From assembly GCA_015222065.1 (NCBI GenBank), contig JADFUQ010000267.1, positions 1 through 6,042 of the forward strand: DNA of 6,042 nucleotides, in the 5' to 3' direction. A program made the position numbers and the translations under genes. Below are positions 1-6,042 of the stretch, one piece after another. Below the pieces are notes generated by a model. That model was not told the origin of the DNA. It did no database searches and saw nothing but the letters and a program-made list of their open reading frames with translations. Each line of letters begins with the position of its first letter. Position 1 is the first letter of the stretch. This DNA is from Bacteroidota bacterium (GTDB lineage Bacteria; Bacteroidota; Bacteroidia; Bacteroidales; VadinHA17).

Positions 1-2
1 AT

Positions 3-2486
3 GAAGCATTTAAAGCATCTCTTGAATATTTCAAGGGAGATGAACTGGCTGCCAGAGTCTGGGTAAATAAATATGCCATGAAAAATTCGTTTGGGAATTT
101 ATTTGAAAAGACTCCGGACGATATGCATCATCGTATGGCAAAAGAAATCAGCAGAATTGAGAACAGGTATAAAAATCCCCTGAGTGAAGAATTGATCTAT
201 AGTGTCCTGAAAAATTTTAAATACATTGTTCCACAGGGTGGTCCCATGACAGGTATTGGAAATAACAATCAGATTGCCTCACTTTCAAATTGTTTCGTTA
301 TCGGAAATGAAGGAGACTCCGATTCTTACGGTGGTATCATGAAGATAGACCAGGAACAGGTACAGCTAATGAAAAGGAGAGGGGGAGTTGGACATGACCT
401 GTCTCACATACGTCCATTCGGAAGTACTGTTCTTAACAGTGCGCTTACTTCAACAGGGGTTGTTCCGTTTATGGAAAGGTATTCAAACTCAACACGCGAA
501 GTTGCGCAGGATGGCAGAAGGGGTGCTCTTATGCTTACCATTAGTATTAAACATCCGGATGCAGAAAAATTCATTGATGCAAAACTTGAATTGGGAAAAG
601 TGACAGGGGCTAATATATCGGTGAAAATTACAGATGAATTCATGGATGCTGTAACTAAAAACAAACCTTTTGTACAGCAATACCCTGTTGATTCTGATAA
701 TCCCCGGGTAAAAAAAGTGATTGATGCAGGTAAGCTTTGGGAGAAAATTATAAATAATGCATGGAAATCAGCAGAACCGGGAATTCTTTTCTGGGATACA
801 ATCACCCGCGAATCGGTTGCAGATTGTTATGCCGACCTGGGGTATAAAACAGTGTCAACAAATCCATGTGGGGAGATACCTCTTTGTCCTTATGATAGTT
901 GCCGGTTGCTGGCGATAAATCTATACAGTTATGTAGATAATCCTTTTGCAGAAAATGCCAGGTTCAACTTTGATTTATTCAAAGAACATGTCGGTCTGGC
1001 TCAGCGAATAATGGATGATATTATTGATCTGGAACTTGAGAAAATTGATGCTATTCTTGCTAAGATAGATTCTGACCCCGAGGATAAAGGAATAAAATTG
1101 ACAGAAAGTAATCTATGGCAGAATATCAGGGATAAAGGAGATGAAGGACGAAGGACCGGTATTGGAATTACTGCAGAAGGCGATATGATAGCTGCCCTGG
1201 GTCTTGAATACGGAAGTGAAAATGCAATCGATTTTTCCGAGGAAGTACATAAAACCCTGGCGATGGAAGCTTATCGTTCATCGGCATATCTTGCAAAGGA
1301 AAGAGGTGCTTTCAAAATTTATAACCCGGAAAGAGAAAAGAATAATCCATTCATCCAACGACTGAAGGAAGCTGATGAAGGGCTGTATAATTATATGGTG
1401 AAATACGGAAGAAGAAACATTTCCCTTCTTACCATAGCACCTACAGGTACAACCAGTCTTATGACCCAGACAACCAGTGGTATTGAGCCTGTTTTTATGC
1501 CCGTGTATAAACGGCGAAGAAAGGTGAATCCTAATGATAAGGATGTTGAAGTTAATTTTGTTGATGAAGTGGGGGATTCCTGGGAGGAGTATTATGTTTT
1601 CCATCATAAATTTGTTAACTGGCTTGAGATTAATGGCTATAATTCTAAGGAAGTAAAAAAATATTCTGAGGAAAAGATCCGGAAAATCGTTGAAAAGTCA
1701 CCATATCATAAAGCATCTTCAAATGATATTGACTGGATAAGAAAAGTAAAGATGCAGGGAAGGATCCAGAAATGGGTTGACCATTCAATAAGCGTTACTA
1801 TTAACCTGCCTGCTGAAGTAGAGAAAAAACTGGTAGGGGAGTTATATACAGAAGCTTGGTTGTCAGGATGTAAGGGTGTAACCGTTTACCGCTATGGATC
1901 CCGCACAGGAGTGCTCCTTTCAAACTCTAAACAGAAAGAGAGAATTGTTCCAAAAAGGCCAAAAACACTTGAGGCAGAAATTATCCGGTTCAATAATAAC
2001 AGTGAAAAATGGGTTGCTTTTGTTGGACTCAAAGATGGTAATCCGTATGAGATATTTACCGGTCCGGCTGATGAAGAGATGTTTCCAATCCCAAAATCTA
2101 TAACAAAGGGGAAAATTATCAAAATTAAAGATGATCAGGGACTTACGAGATATGATTTTCAATATACAGATAAGTTTGGATATATGAATACTATGGGAGG
2201 GCTGTCTCATATGTTTCATCCTGAATATTGGAATTATGCTAAATTGATCTCAGGTGTCCTGCGTCATGGTATGCCAATTCCTGATGTGGTAAACCTGGTC
2301 TCATCCCTGCGGCTCGACAGCGAAAATATCAATACATGGAAGGTTGGTGTGGAACGGGCTTTGAAACGCTACATACCTGATGGGACCAAGGCAAAAGGGA
2401 AATGTTCCGAATGCGGATCAACAAACCTTATTTATCAGGAAGGTTGTCTTATCTGCCTGAATTGTGGTGCATCAAAATGCGGGTAA
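3..2486 (+). CDS. nrdJ: Class II (adenosylcobalamin-dependent) ribonucleotide reductase, 5'-partial
   Basis: Cytosolic enzyme that reduces ribonucleotides to deoxyribonucleotides, using coenzyme B12 to generate the thiyl radical. The frame is open to the left edge: 25 in-frame residues (EAFKASLEYFKGDELAARVW and onward) precede the Met at 78, so that Met is internal. As I recall the family, this stretch lies close to the N-terminus, so probably only a few codons are missing. Counting Met 78 as residue 1: Cys72 in SLSNCFVIG and Cys275 fit the redox pair, and NPCGE (262-266) carries the radical Cys264 with Asn262 and Glu266. The spacing Cys264 to Cys275 equals that of the Thermotoga enzyme (322/333). 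IAPTGTTSLMTQTTSGIEPV and GCKGVTVYR are further family signatures. The C-terminus is Cys-rich (776, 779, 790, 793, 796, 801) and suits a zinc site plus a swinging redox tail. No intein or frameshift is seen. The gene is convergent with the kbl-like gene. No NrdR box or B12 riboswitch can be judged because the promoter is outside the window. Confidence 0.96.
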   Translation, partial: EAFKASLEYFKGDELAARVWVNKYAMKNSFGNLFEKTPDDMHHRMAKEISRIENRYKNPLSEELIYSVLKNFKYIVPQGGPMTGIGNNNQIASLSNCFVIGNEGDSDSYGGIMKIDQEQVQLMKRRGGVGHDLSHIRPFGSTVLNSALTSTGVVPFMERYSNSTREVAQDGRRGALMLTISIKHPDAEKFIDAKLELGKVTGANISVKITDEFMDAVTKNKPFVQQYPVDSDNPRVKKVIDAGKLWEKIINNAWKSAEPGILFWDTITRESVADCYADLGYKTVSTNPCGEIPLCPYDSCRLLAINLYSYVDNPFAENARFNFDLFKEHVGLAQRIMDDIIDLELEKIDAILAKIDSDPEDKGIKLTESNLWQNIRDKGDEGRRTGIGITAEGDMIAALGLEYGSENAIDFSEEVHKTLAMEAYRSSAYLAKERGAFKIYNPEREKNNPFIQRLKEADEGLYNYMVKYGRRNISLLTIAPTGTTSLMTQTTSGIEPVFMPVYKRRRKVNPNDKDVEVNFVDEVGDSWEEYYVFHHKFVNWLEINGYNSKEVKKYSEEKIRKIVEKSPYHKASSNDIDWIRKVKMQGRIQKWVDHSISVTINLPAEVEKKLVGELYTEAWLSGCKGVTVYRYGSRTGVLLSNSKQKERIVPKRPKTLEAEIIRFNNNSEKWVAFVGLKDGNPYEIFTGPADEEMFPIPKSITKGKIIKIKDDQGLTRYDFQYTDKFGYMNTMGGLSHMFHPEYWNYAKLISGVLRHGMPIPDVVNLVSSLRLDSENINTWKVGVERALKRYIPDGTKAKGKCSECGSTNLIYQEGCLICLNCGASKCG

Positions 2487-2489
2487 GTG

Positions 2490-2528
2490 AACCACCGTCA
2501 GGGTTTGTAACCGCTGACGGGGTTTTGT
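2490..2528 (+). terminator. Stem-loop terminator after nrdJ, in the convergent spacer
   Basis: CCGTCAG (2495-2501) pairs with CTGACGG (2514-2520). The stem extends outward as AACC (2490-2493) with GGTT (2521-2524) around a bulged A at 2494, and inward as GGTT (2502-2505) with AACC (2509-2512), leaving a three-base loop and a bulged G at 2513. On the plus strand it runs into GGGGTTTTGT, a short T-run, four bases after the nrdJ stop. This fits a Rho-independent terminator for nrdJ. The other orientation has no clear T-tract, so any role as terminator for the opposing kbl-like gene is less certain. Confidence 0.75.
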
Positions 2529-2558
2529 AAAATAATTTTTCACGTGGCAAGCATATAA

Positions 2559-3806
2559 TTACAATCCGTATTTTTGAATTATCTCCTGTTTCGTGAGTCC
2601 AAGAATTCCATATTTTTTCCCTACCTTTTTGAAAGCATCAAGGGCTTTATCCAAATGGTGAATATCATGACCTGCAGATATCTGTGTCCGGATTCTTGCC
2701 TGCCCGTTTGGCACTACAGGAAAGAAAAATCCTATAGCATATATACCTTCATTATACAGGTCTTTTGAAATATCCTGTGATAATTTGGCATTAAAAAGCA
2801 TTACCGGAACAATCGGGCTATCACCTTCCTTCAGAACAAATCCGGCATCAGTTAACCCTTTTCTCCAATAGGTTGTATTAGTTTCCAGTTTATCGCGGCG
2901 CTCTGTACTTTCAGAAAGAATATCAAGTACCTTCAAAACACCTGATACAACTACCGGTGCAATAGTATTTGAAAACAGATAAGGACGAGCTTTTTGCCTG
3001 CACATTTCAACAAGTTCCTTCCTCCCCGAAACACATCCCCCGGAAGCTCCTCCAAGCGCTTTACCAAATGTTGTGGTAATAATATCAATTTTTCCCATTA
3101 CACCATACTTCTCATGAGTACCACGTCCTGTTTTGCCAATAAATCCACTTGCATGTGAATCATCTACAAATAAGAGCGCATCATATTTTTCACATAATTC
3201 AACCATCTCATCCAGTTTGGCAGTATCTCCATCCATCGAATAAACACCGTCGGTAATAACCAATTTAATACGTTTATCTGCATGCAATTGCAATTTGTTT
3301 TCCAAATGCTGCATGTTAGAATGTTTAAAAGTATCATGTTGGGCACTGCATAACCTTATACCGTCAATAATGGATGCATGAACCAGCCTGTCGGATATCA
3401 TTATATCTTCTTTGGAGAGTACTGCTTCGAAAACTCCTGCATTGGCATCCATGCATGAAGGGAACAGAATAGTATCCTCTGTACCCAGGAATTCAGTGAC
3501 TTTATTTTCCAGTTCCCTGTGAATATCCTGTGTACCGCAGATGAAACGGACCGATGACATGCCATATCCCCTCGACTCCAGTCCATCATGGGCTGCTTTA
3601 ACAACTTCCGGATGACTCGAAAGGCCAAGATAATTGTTAGCACACATGTTTATTACAGTTTTCAATGAGGAACCGGCAGGGAATTCAACTTCAATATCTG
3701 CTGCCTGGCTTGAATGAATGAACCTTTCTTCTTTAAAGATCCCGGCATTCCGGATTTGTTCCAATTGATCCTGGTAAATTTTTTTGATTTGGTTGGTGTA
3801 ACTCAT
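2559..3806 (-). CDS. kbl: Glycine C-acetyltransferase (2-amino-3-ketobutyrate CoA ligase) family PLP enzyme
   Basis: Alpha-oxoamine synthase of 415 residues (E. coli Kbl has about 398). The family interconverts glycine plus acetyl-CoA with 2-amino-3-oxobutyrate, the second step of threonine degradation after threonine dehydrogenase; it is cytosolic. Visible motifs: CANNYLGL (55-62), SSVRFICGTQD (84-94), His143 in HASIIDG (stacks on PLP), Asp215 and His218 in VDDSHASG, PLP-lysine Lys249 in TFGKALGGASGG, and PVVPNGQARIRTQ near 363-375. The match runs along the full length and is closer to Kbl than to BioF, CqsA or serine palmitoyltransferase. A tail of about 12 residues follows the usual Kbl end. 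The start is placed at 3806 (MSYTNQ): the frame extends to an ATG at 3902, but those 32 codons are hydrophobic, Phe-rich and lie in an AT-rich repeat. No Shine-Dalgarno is seen. Threonine dehydrogenase, a frequent neighbour, is absent; instead an acp and an acyl ligase gene lie upstream on the same strand. The acyl donor could therefore be acyl-CoA or acyl-ACP. Confidence 0.92.
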   Translation of the reverse strand: MSYTNQIKKIYQDQLEQIRNAGIFKEERFIHSSQAADIEVEFPAGSSLKTVINMCANNYLGLSSHPEVVKAAHDGLESRGYGMSSVRFICGTQDIHRELENKVTEFLGTEDTILFPSCMDANAGVFEAVLSKEDIMISDRLVHASIIDGIRLCSAQHDTFKHSNMQHLENKLQLHADKRIKLVITDGVYSMDGDTAKLDEMVELCEKYDALLFVDDSHASGFIGKTGRGTHEKYGVMGKIDIITTTFGKALGGASGGCVSGRKELVEMCRQKARPYLFSNTIAPVVVSGVLKVLDILSESTERRDKLETNTTYWRKGLTDAGFVLKEGDSPIVPVMLFNAKLSQDISKDLYNEGIYAIGFFFPVVPNGQARIRTQISAGHDIHHLDKALDAFKKVGKKYGILGLTKQEIIQKYGL

Positions 3807-3828
3807 AGTAGTAAGATGTTTATTTTTA

Positions 3829-4000
3829 ATTAGAAATCCAAATGGTAAATAACAAATCTCAAAAAACAAAAAACAAATAATATTCAATGTTTGAAAAAAC
3901 AAAATCCAAACAGCATATATACAAAAATTTGTTTGATTTTTTGGTTATTAGAATTTGAGATTTATTTGTTATTTGGTGCTTGTTTTTTGTGATTTTTAAT
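3829..4000. repeat. AT-rich imperfect palindrome between the acp and kbl-like genes (copy A)
   Basis: Most of the 229-bp spacer 3807-4035. The outer ends match as inverted repeats: 3829-3838 (attagaaatc) against the complement of 3991-4000 (attaaaaatc), 9 of 10. An inner pair is 3847-3863 against 3954-3974, identical apart from a four-base insertion (taaa) in the right arm. The rest is A-rich on the left and T-rich on the right, so a transcript could fold into a long weak hairpin. The segment 3951-3976 is the reverse complement, with one mismatch, of 4360-4385 in the next spacer, so the two spacers hold members of one repeat family. No coding potential is evident. It may be a dispersed intergenic repeat, an mRNA stabiliser or an attenuator between acp and kbl. 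Confidence 0.6.
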
Positions 4001-4035
4001 ATTTATTTTAAACTATCGGACTTAATAAACGTGCT

Positions 4036-4281
4036 CTAATCAATGAATTCATTAACAAGATTCACAATATTATTAACCGAATCAAAAGCTTCCGGGGTTG
4101 CTTTATCATCAGGCAAACTGATCTTAAACTTGGTTTCAAGAAATACCTTTAACGAAACCATTGAAAAAGAATCTACATATCCGCCCGATATTAACGGCGT
4201 ATCATATGTTATTTCTTCATCATCATCTTCCAGGTATTCTTCAATTACATATTGCAAAACGATGTCTTTCATTTTTTCCAT
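4036..4281 (-). CDS. Stand-alone acyl carrier protein (phosphopantetheine-binding)
   Basis: Acidic protein of 81 residues with the size and four-helix pattern of a carrier protein. The phosphopantetheine site is Asp37-Ser38 in GGYVDSFSMVSLKVFLE; Ser38 would be modified by a 4'-phosphopantetheinyl transferase. Helix 1 ends in an acidic run (EDDDEE, 18-23), and the C-terminal part has the typical PDDKATPEAFDSVNNIVNLV pattern. The site reads DSFS instead of the DSL(D) usual in fatty-acid AcpP, and the overall look is that of a specialised carrier protein paired with a dedicated ligase rather than the housekeeping FAS carrier. It lies between an AMP-forming ligase gene and a kbl-like gene, all on the same strand, suggesting it shuttles an acyl group from one to the other (inference). 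The start could be the ATG at 4281 or, three codons later, 4272; neither has a strong ribosome-binding site. Confidence 0.92.
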   Translation of the reverse strand: MEKMKDIVLQYVIEEYLEDDDEEITYDTPLISGGYVDSFSMVSLKVFLETKFKISLPDDKATPEAFDSVNNIVNLVNEFID

Positions 4282-4327
4282 TTTGAAAATTTTTAGTTAA
4301 TAGATTAATAATTATTTGAACCAGAAC

Positions 4328-4340
4328 CCGGGGAAACCGG
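4328..4340. other. Small GC-rich hairpin in the leader of acp
   Basis: CCGG (4328-4331) and CCGG (4337-4340) can pair around a GGAAA loop. The surrounding patch 4321-4340 is the only GC-rich stretch in an otherwise strongly AT-rich spacer. It lies about 45-60 bases upstream of the acp start, within the likely mRNA leader. Its function is unknown. It may mark the edge of repeat copy B or a leader structure; a four-pair stem is weak evidence on its own. Confidence 0.3.
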
Positions 4341-4359
4341 AAATTCCAATAATCAAAAC

Positions 4360-4462
4360 CCAAATAACAAATAAATTTCAAATTCAAAAATACAATATTC
4401 AAACTAAAAAAATCATTATTTAAAGTTTGGAATTTGAAAATTAAATATTGGTTTTTATTTGG
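4360..4462. repeat. AT-rich imperfect palindrome between the acyl-ligase and acp genes (copy B)
   Basis: Lies in the 278-bp spacer 4282-4559, which has no other gene. The left arm 4360-4388 (ccaaataacaaataaatt, then tcaaattcaaa) pairs imperfectly with 4426-4462 (tttggaatttgaaaatta, then an interruption and ttatttgg). An alternative loop-proximal stem is 4397-4404 with 4425-4433. Bases 4360-4385 match the reverse complement of 3951-3976 at 25 of 26 positions, linking this element to copy A on the other side of acp. The remaining spacer (4463-4559) is AT-rich without recognisable structure. This looks like a dispersed intergenic repeat; effects on transcript stability or read-through from the ligase gene to acp are possible but unproven. 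Confidence 0.6.
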
Positions 4463-4559
4463 AATTTGTTAATTGTATTTTGTTATTTTCTGCTAAAATA
4501 TGACAGAATATTAATTTTAAGATACTAATAAAACTACACAAAACTTAAATAATAAGGCA

Positions 4560-6042
4560 CTAATCATCATCTTCAAGTGTTGATACATCTCCAATATCTT
4601 CTCCCCATTCTTTTGCATGGAGGATCCTTCGCATAATTTTTCCACTGCGGGTTTTGGGAAGCGAATCCATGTACTCAATATCTTGTGGCATAGCAAGAGG
4701 CGACAATTTTTTCCTTATAAAATTCATTATTTTCAACTCAAGTTCATCGCTTGGTTCATAACCCGGTTTAAGGGTAATGAATGCCTTAACTACTTCCATG
4801 TTTACTTCATCAGGTTTTGCTACAACGGCTGACTCACTAACAGCTTCATGTTCCAGAAGGGCTGATTCTACTTCGAACGGACTTACAAGATGCCCGCCGG
4901 TATTGATCACATCATCATCCCTGCCCGTAAACCAGAAATAGCCGTCATTATCAATACTGGATCTGTCTCCGGAAAGGTACCATCCATTCTTAAATTTCTC
5001 CTCAAATTTTTCATTGTTATTCCAATAGGTAGTCATCATTGCCGGCCATCCGGGTTTAAAAGCGATCAGGCCTATTCTCCCATGTTCAACCAAAGGTTCA
5101 AATGTTTTGGGGTCAAGAAGGGTAGCTTCAATTCCGGGGAAAGCTTTGCCCATTGAGCCAGGCTTTATTTTCATGCCCGGATAATTAGTGATCATGATTG
5201 ATCCTGTTTCGGTTTGCCAGTAGGTGTCAAGGAATGGCTTATTAAATATTTTTTCTGACCATACAACGGCCTCAGCGTTTAGTGGCTCTCCAACACTGGC
5301 AAGATGCCTCAGGCATGAAAGATCAAATTTGCTAACAATTTCATCACCGGCTTTCATCAACGACCGGATTGCAGTAGGAGCAGAATACCATACAGTAATC
5401 TTCTGTTTTTCTATGAATTTGTACCATGCTTCGGCAGAAAACCCGGAATTCAAAACGCATTGAGTAATGCCAAGACTCCATGGACCGATAATACCATATG
5501 ATGTTCCTGTAACCCACCCGGGATCTGCAGTGCACCAATAGATATCATTATCCTGTAAATCCAGTACCCATTTGGTTGTCAGATATTGGGATATCAGTGA
5601 ATAATGCACATGTCTTACTCCTTTAGGTTGGCCCGTGGTTCCTGATGTATAATGCAAAACTGAAGGTGAGTTGGCTTTAGTTGGGAAAATCTCAAAATCC
5701 TCAACTGGAGTAGCATCCTCAAGATTAAATGACATTTCATTTTTTTGCAGTGGCTTACTCTCTTTATGATCAACAATAATTATGTGCTCAAGAGATGGAA
5801 GTTTATCCAGGATCCTCCTGACTTTAGACAGATGTTTTCTCTGTGTGATAACTACACGTGTTTGTGCATTTTCGAGCCGGACGTGAAGAGACTCCTCTCC
5901 AAATGCTGAAAACAAAGGTTGCACGATGGCCCCGATTTTCAATACTCCCAGAAAGGAAAGATAAAGTTCAGGAATACGGTCCATAAAAAGACAAACCCTA
6001 TCCTCCTGAACGATCCCAAGATTGCGAAGAAATGTGCCAATA
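4560..6042 (-). CDS. acsA: AcsA-type AMP-forming acetate/short-acyl ligase, 5'-partial
   Basis: Adenylate-forming enzyme: acid plus ATP gives acyl-AMP, then a thioester on CoA or another pantetheine thiol. Codons stay in frame to the right edge (IGTFLRNLGIVQEDRVCLF precedes the Met at 5984), so the start lies outside. About 493 residues are present; AcsA of Bacillus has about 570. Counting Met 5984 as 1: P-loop YTSGTTGQPKG 112-122, YWQTETG 255-261, Asp340 in GWYLSGD, hinge region GRDDDV 354-359, catalytic Lys449 in PKTRSGKI (the lysine that is acetylated in Acs enzymes). Residues that shape the acetate pocket of Acs are kept: Val158, Thr159, Val231, Trp256. Long stretches (IYWCTADPGWVTG, VWYSAPTA) and the DVSTLED tail resemble Bacillus AcsA. 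Unusual is the loop NTGGHLVSPFEVE (361-373), where Acs/AcsA have an SG-x-R type sequence. It is the first of three minus-strand genes (ligase, acp, kbl-like). The substrate is probably acetate or propionate; the acceptor may be CoA or the neighbouring ACP. Confidence 0.9.
   Translation of the reverse strand, partial: IGTFLRNLGIVQEDRVCLFMDRIPELYLSFLGVLKIGAIVQPLFSAFGEESLHVRLENAQTRVVITQRKHLSKVRRILDKLPSLEHIIIVDHKESKPLQKNEMSFNLEDATPVEDFEIFPTKANSPSVLHYTSGTTGQPKGVRHVHYSLISQYLTTKWVLDLQDNDIYWCTADPGWVTGTSYGIIGPWSLGITQCVLNSGFSAEAWYKFIEKQKITVWYSAPTAIRSLMKAGDEIVSKFDLSCLRHLASVGEPLNAEAVVWSEKIFNKPFLDTYWQTETGSIMITNYPGMKIKPGSMGKAFPGIEATLLDPKTFEPLVEHGRIGLIAFKPGWPAMMTTYWNNNEKFEEKFKNGWYLSGDRSSIDNDGYFWFTGRDDDVINTGGHLVSPFEVESALLEHEAVSESAVVAKPDEVNMEVVKAFITLKPGYEPSDELELKIMNFIRKKLSPLAMPQDIEYMDSLPKTRSGKIMRRILHAKEWGEDIGDVSTLEDDD

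Noticed and set aside
78..80. Met at 78 as the start of nrdJ
   Set aside because: The 25 codons before it are open and encode conserved NrdJ sequence (YFKGDELAARVWVNKYA), so the true start is left of the window.
404..805. Open frame of 133 codons on the minus strand
   Set aside because: It lies wholly antisense to the highly conserved NrdJ core and its translation resembles no family; it is a shadow of the real gene. The same holds for the other short frames at 388-603, 489-680, 1278-1607 and 1892-2219.
2559..3806. Serine palmitoyltransferase, BioF or CqsA as identity of the PLP enzyme
   Set aside because: The neighbouring acp and ligase made this tempting, but the stretches around VRFICGTQD, HASIIDG, FGKALGGASGG and PVVPNGQARIRTQ follow Kbl nearly residue for residue over the full length. 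Altered specificity remains possible but is not shown by sequence.
4043..4300. Plus-strand open frame of 85 codons
   Set aside because: It is antisense to the carrier-protein gene, whose phosphopantetheine motif and helix pattern are clear; its Ser-rich translation looks non-biological.
4385..4392. Bacteroidota-type -7 box (TATTTTTG on the minus strand, TAnnTTTG) upstream of acp
   Set aside because: No TTG-type -33 element stands at the right distance, and the match is expected by chance in such AT-rich DNA.
3829..4490. CRISPR-like repeats in the two spacers
   Set aside because: The copies are palindromic, degenerate and only two in number, with a gene between them; there is no regular repeat-spacer pattern.

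Overview
The window reads as chromosomal DNA of a member of the Bacteroidota. The ribonucleotide reductase closely resembles the Bacteroidota type of class II enzyme. None of the starts visible on the minus strand has a clear Shine-Dalgarno sequence, only A/T-rich leaders, as is common in that phylum. Base composition is moderately AT-rich, and the spacers are much more so. This assignment rests on remembered family sequences, not on a database search.

Layout: positions 3-2486 (+) carry nearly all of nrdJ, the adenosylcobalamin-dependent ribonucleotide reductase; its first codons lie left of the window. A short convergent spacer (2487-2558) holds a stem-loop terminator. Three genes follow on the minus strand, read from right to left: an AcsA-type AMP-forming acetate/acyl ligase (6042-4560, its N-terminus outside the window), a small stand-alone acyl carrier protein (4281-4036) and a glycine C-acetyltransferase (KBL) family PLP enzyme (3806-2559). 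The two spacers between these three genes (278 and 229 bp) are very AT-rich. Each contains an imperfect palindrome of the same repeat family, so the carrier-protein gene is bracketed by inverted copies of a 26-bp near-identical segment.

How the genes may work together: nrdJ supplies deoxyribonucleotides and appears unrelated to the rest. The three minus-strand genes form a plausible biochemical set: a ligase that activates a short acid (the acetate-pocket residues are kept), a carrier protein with a phosphopantetheine serine, and an alpha-oxoamine synthase that condenses an acyl thioester with glycine, or runs the cleavage in reverse. The gene logic resembles the ligase/ACP/synthase set of bacterial sphingolipid synthesis, but the enzymes are of acetyl/glycine type. 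An ACP-tethered version of 2-amino-3-oxobutyrate metabolism is the most interesting hypothesis here. It is inferred from gene content and one unusual ligase loop, and is not proven.

No tRNA, rRNA, CRISPR array, transposase or riboswitch was recognised.
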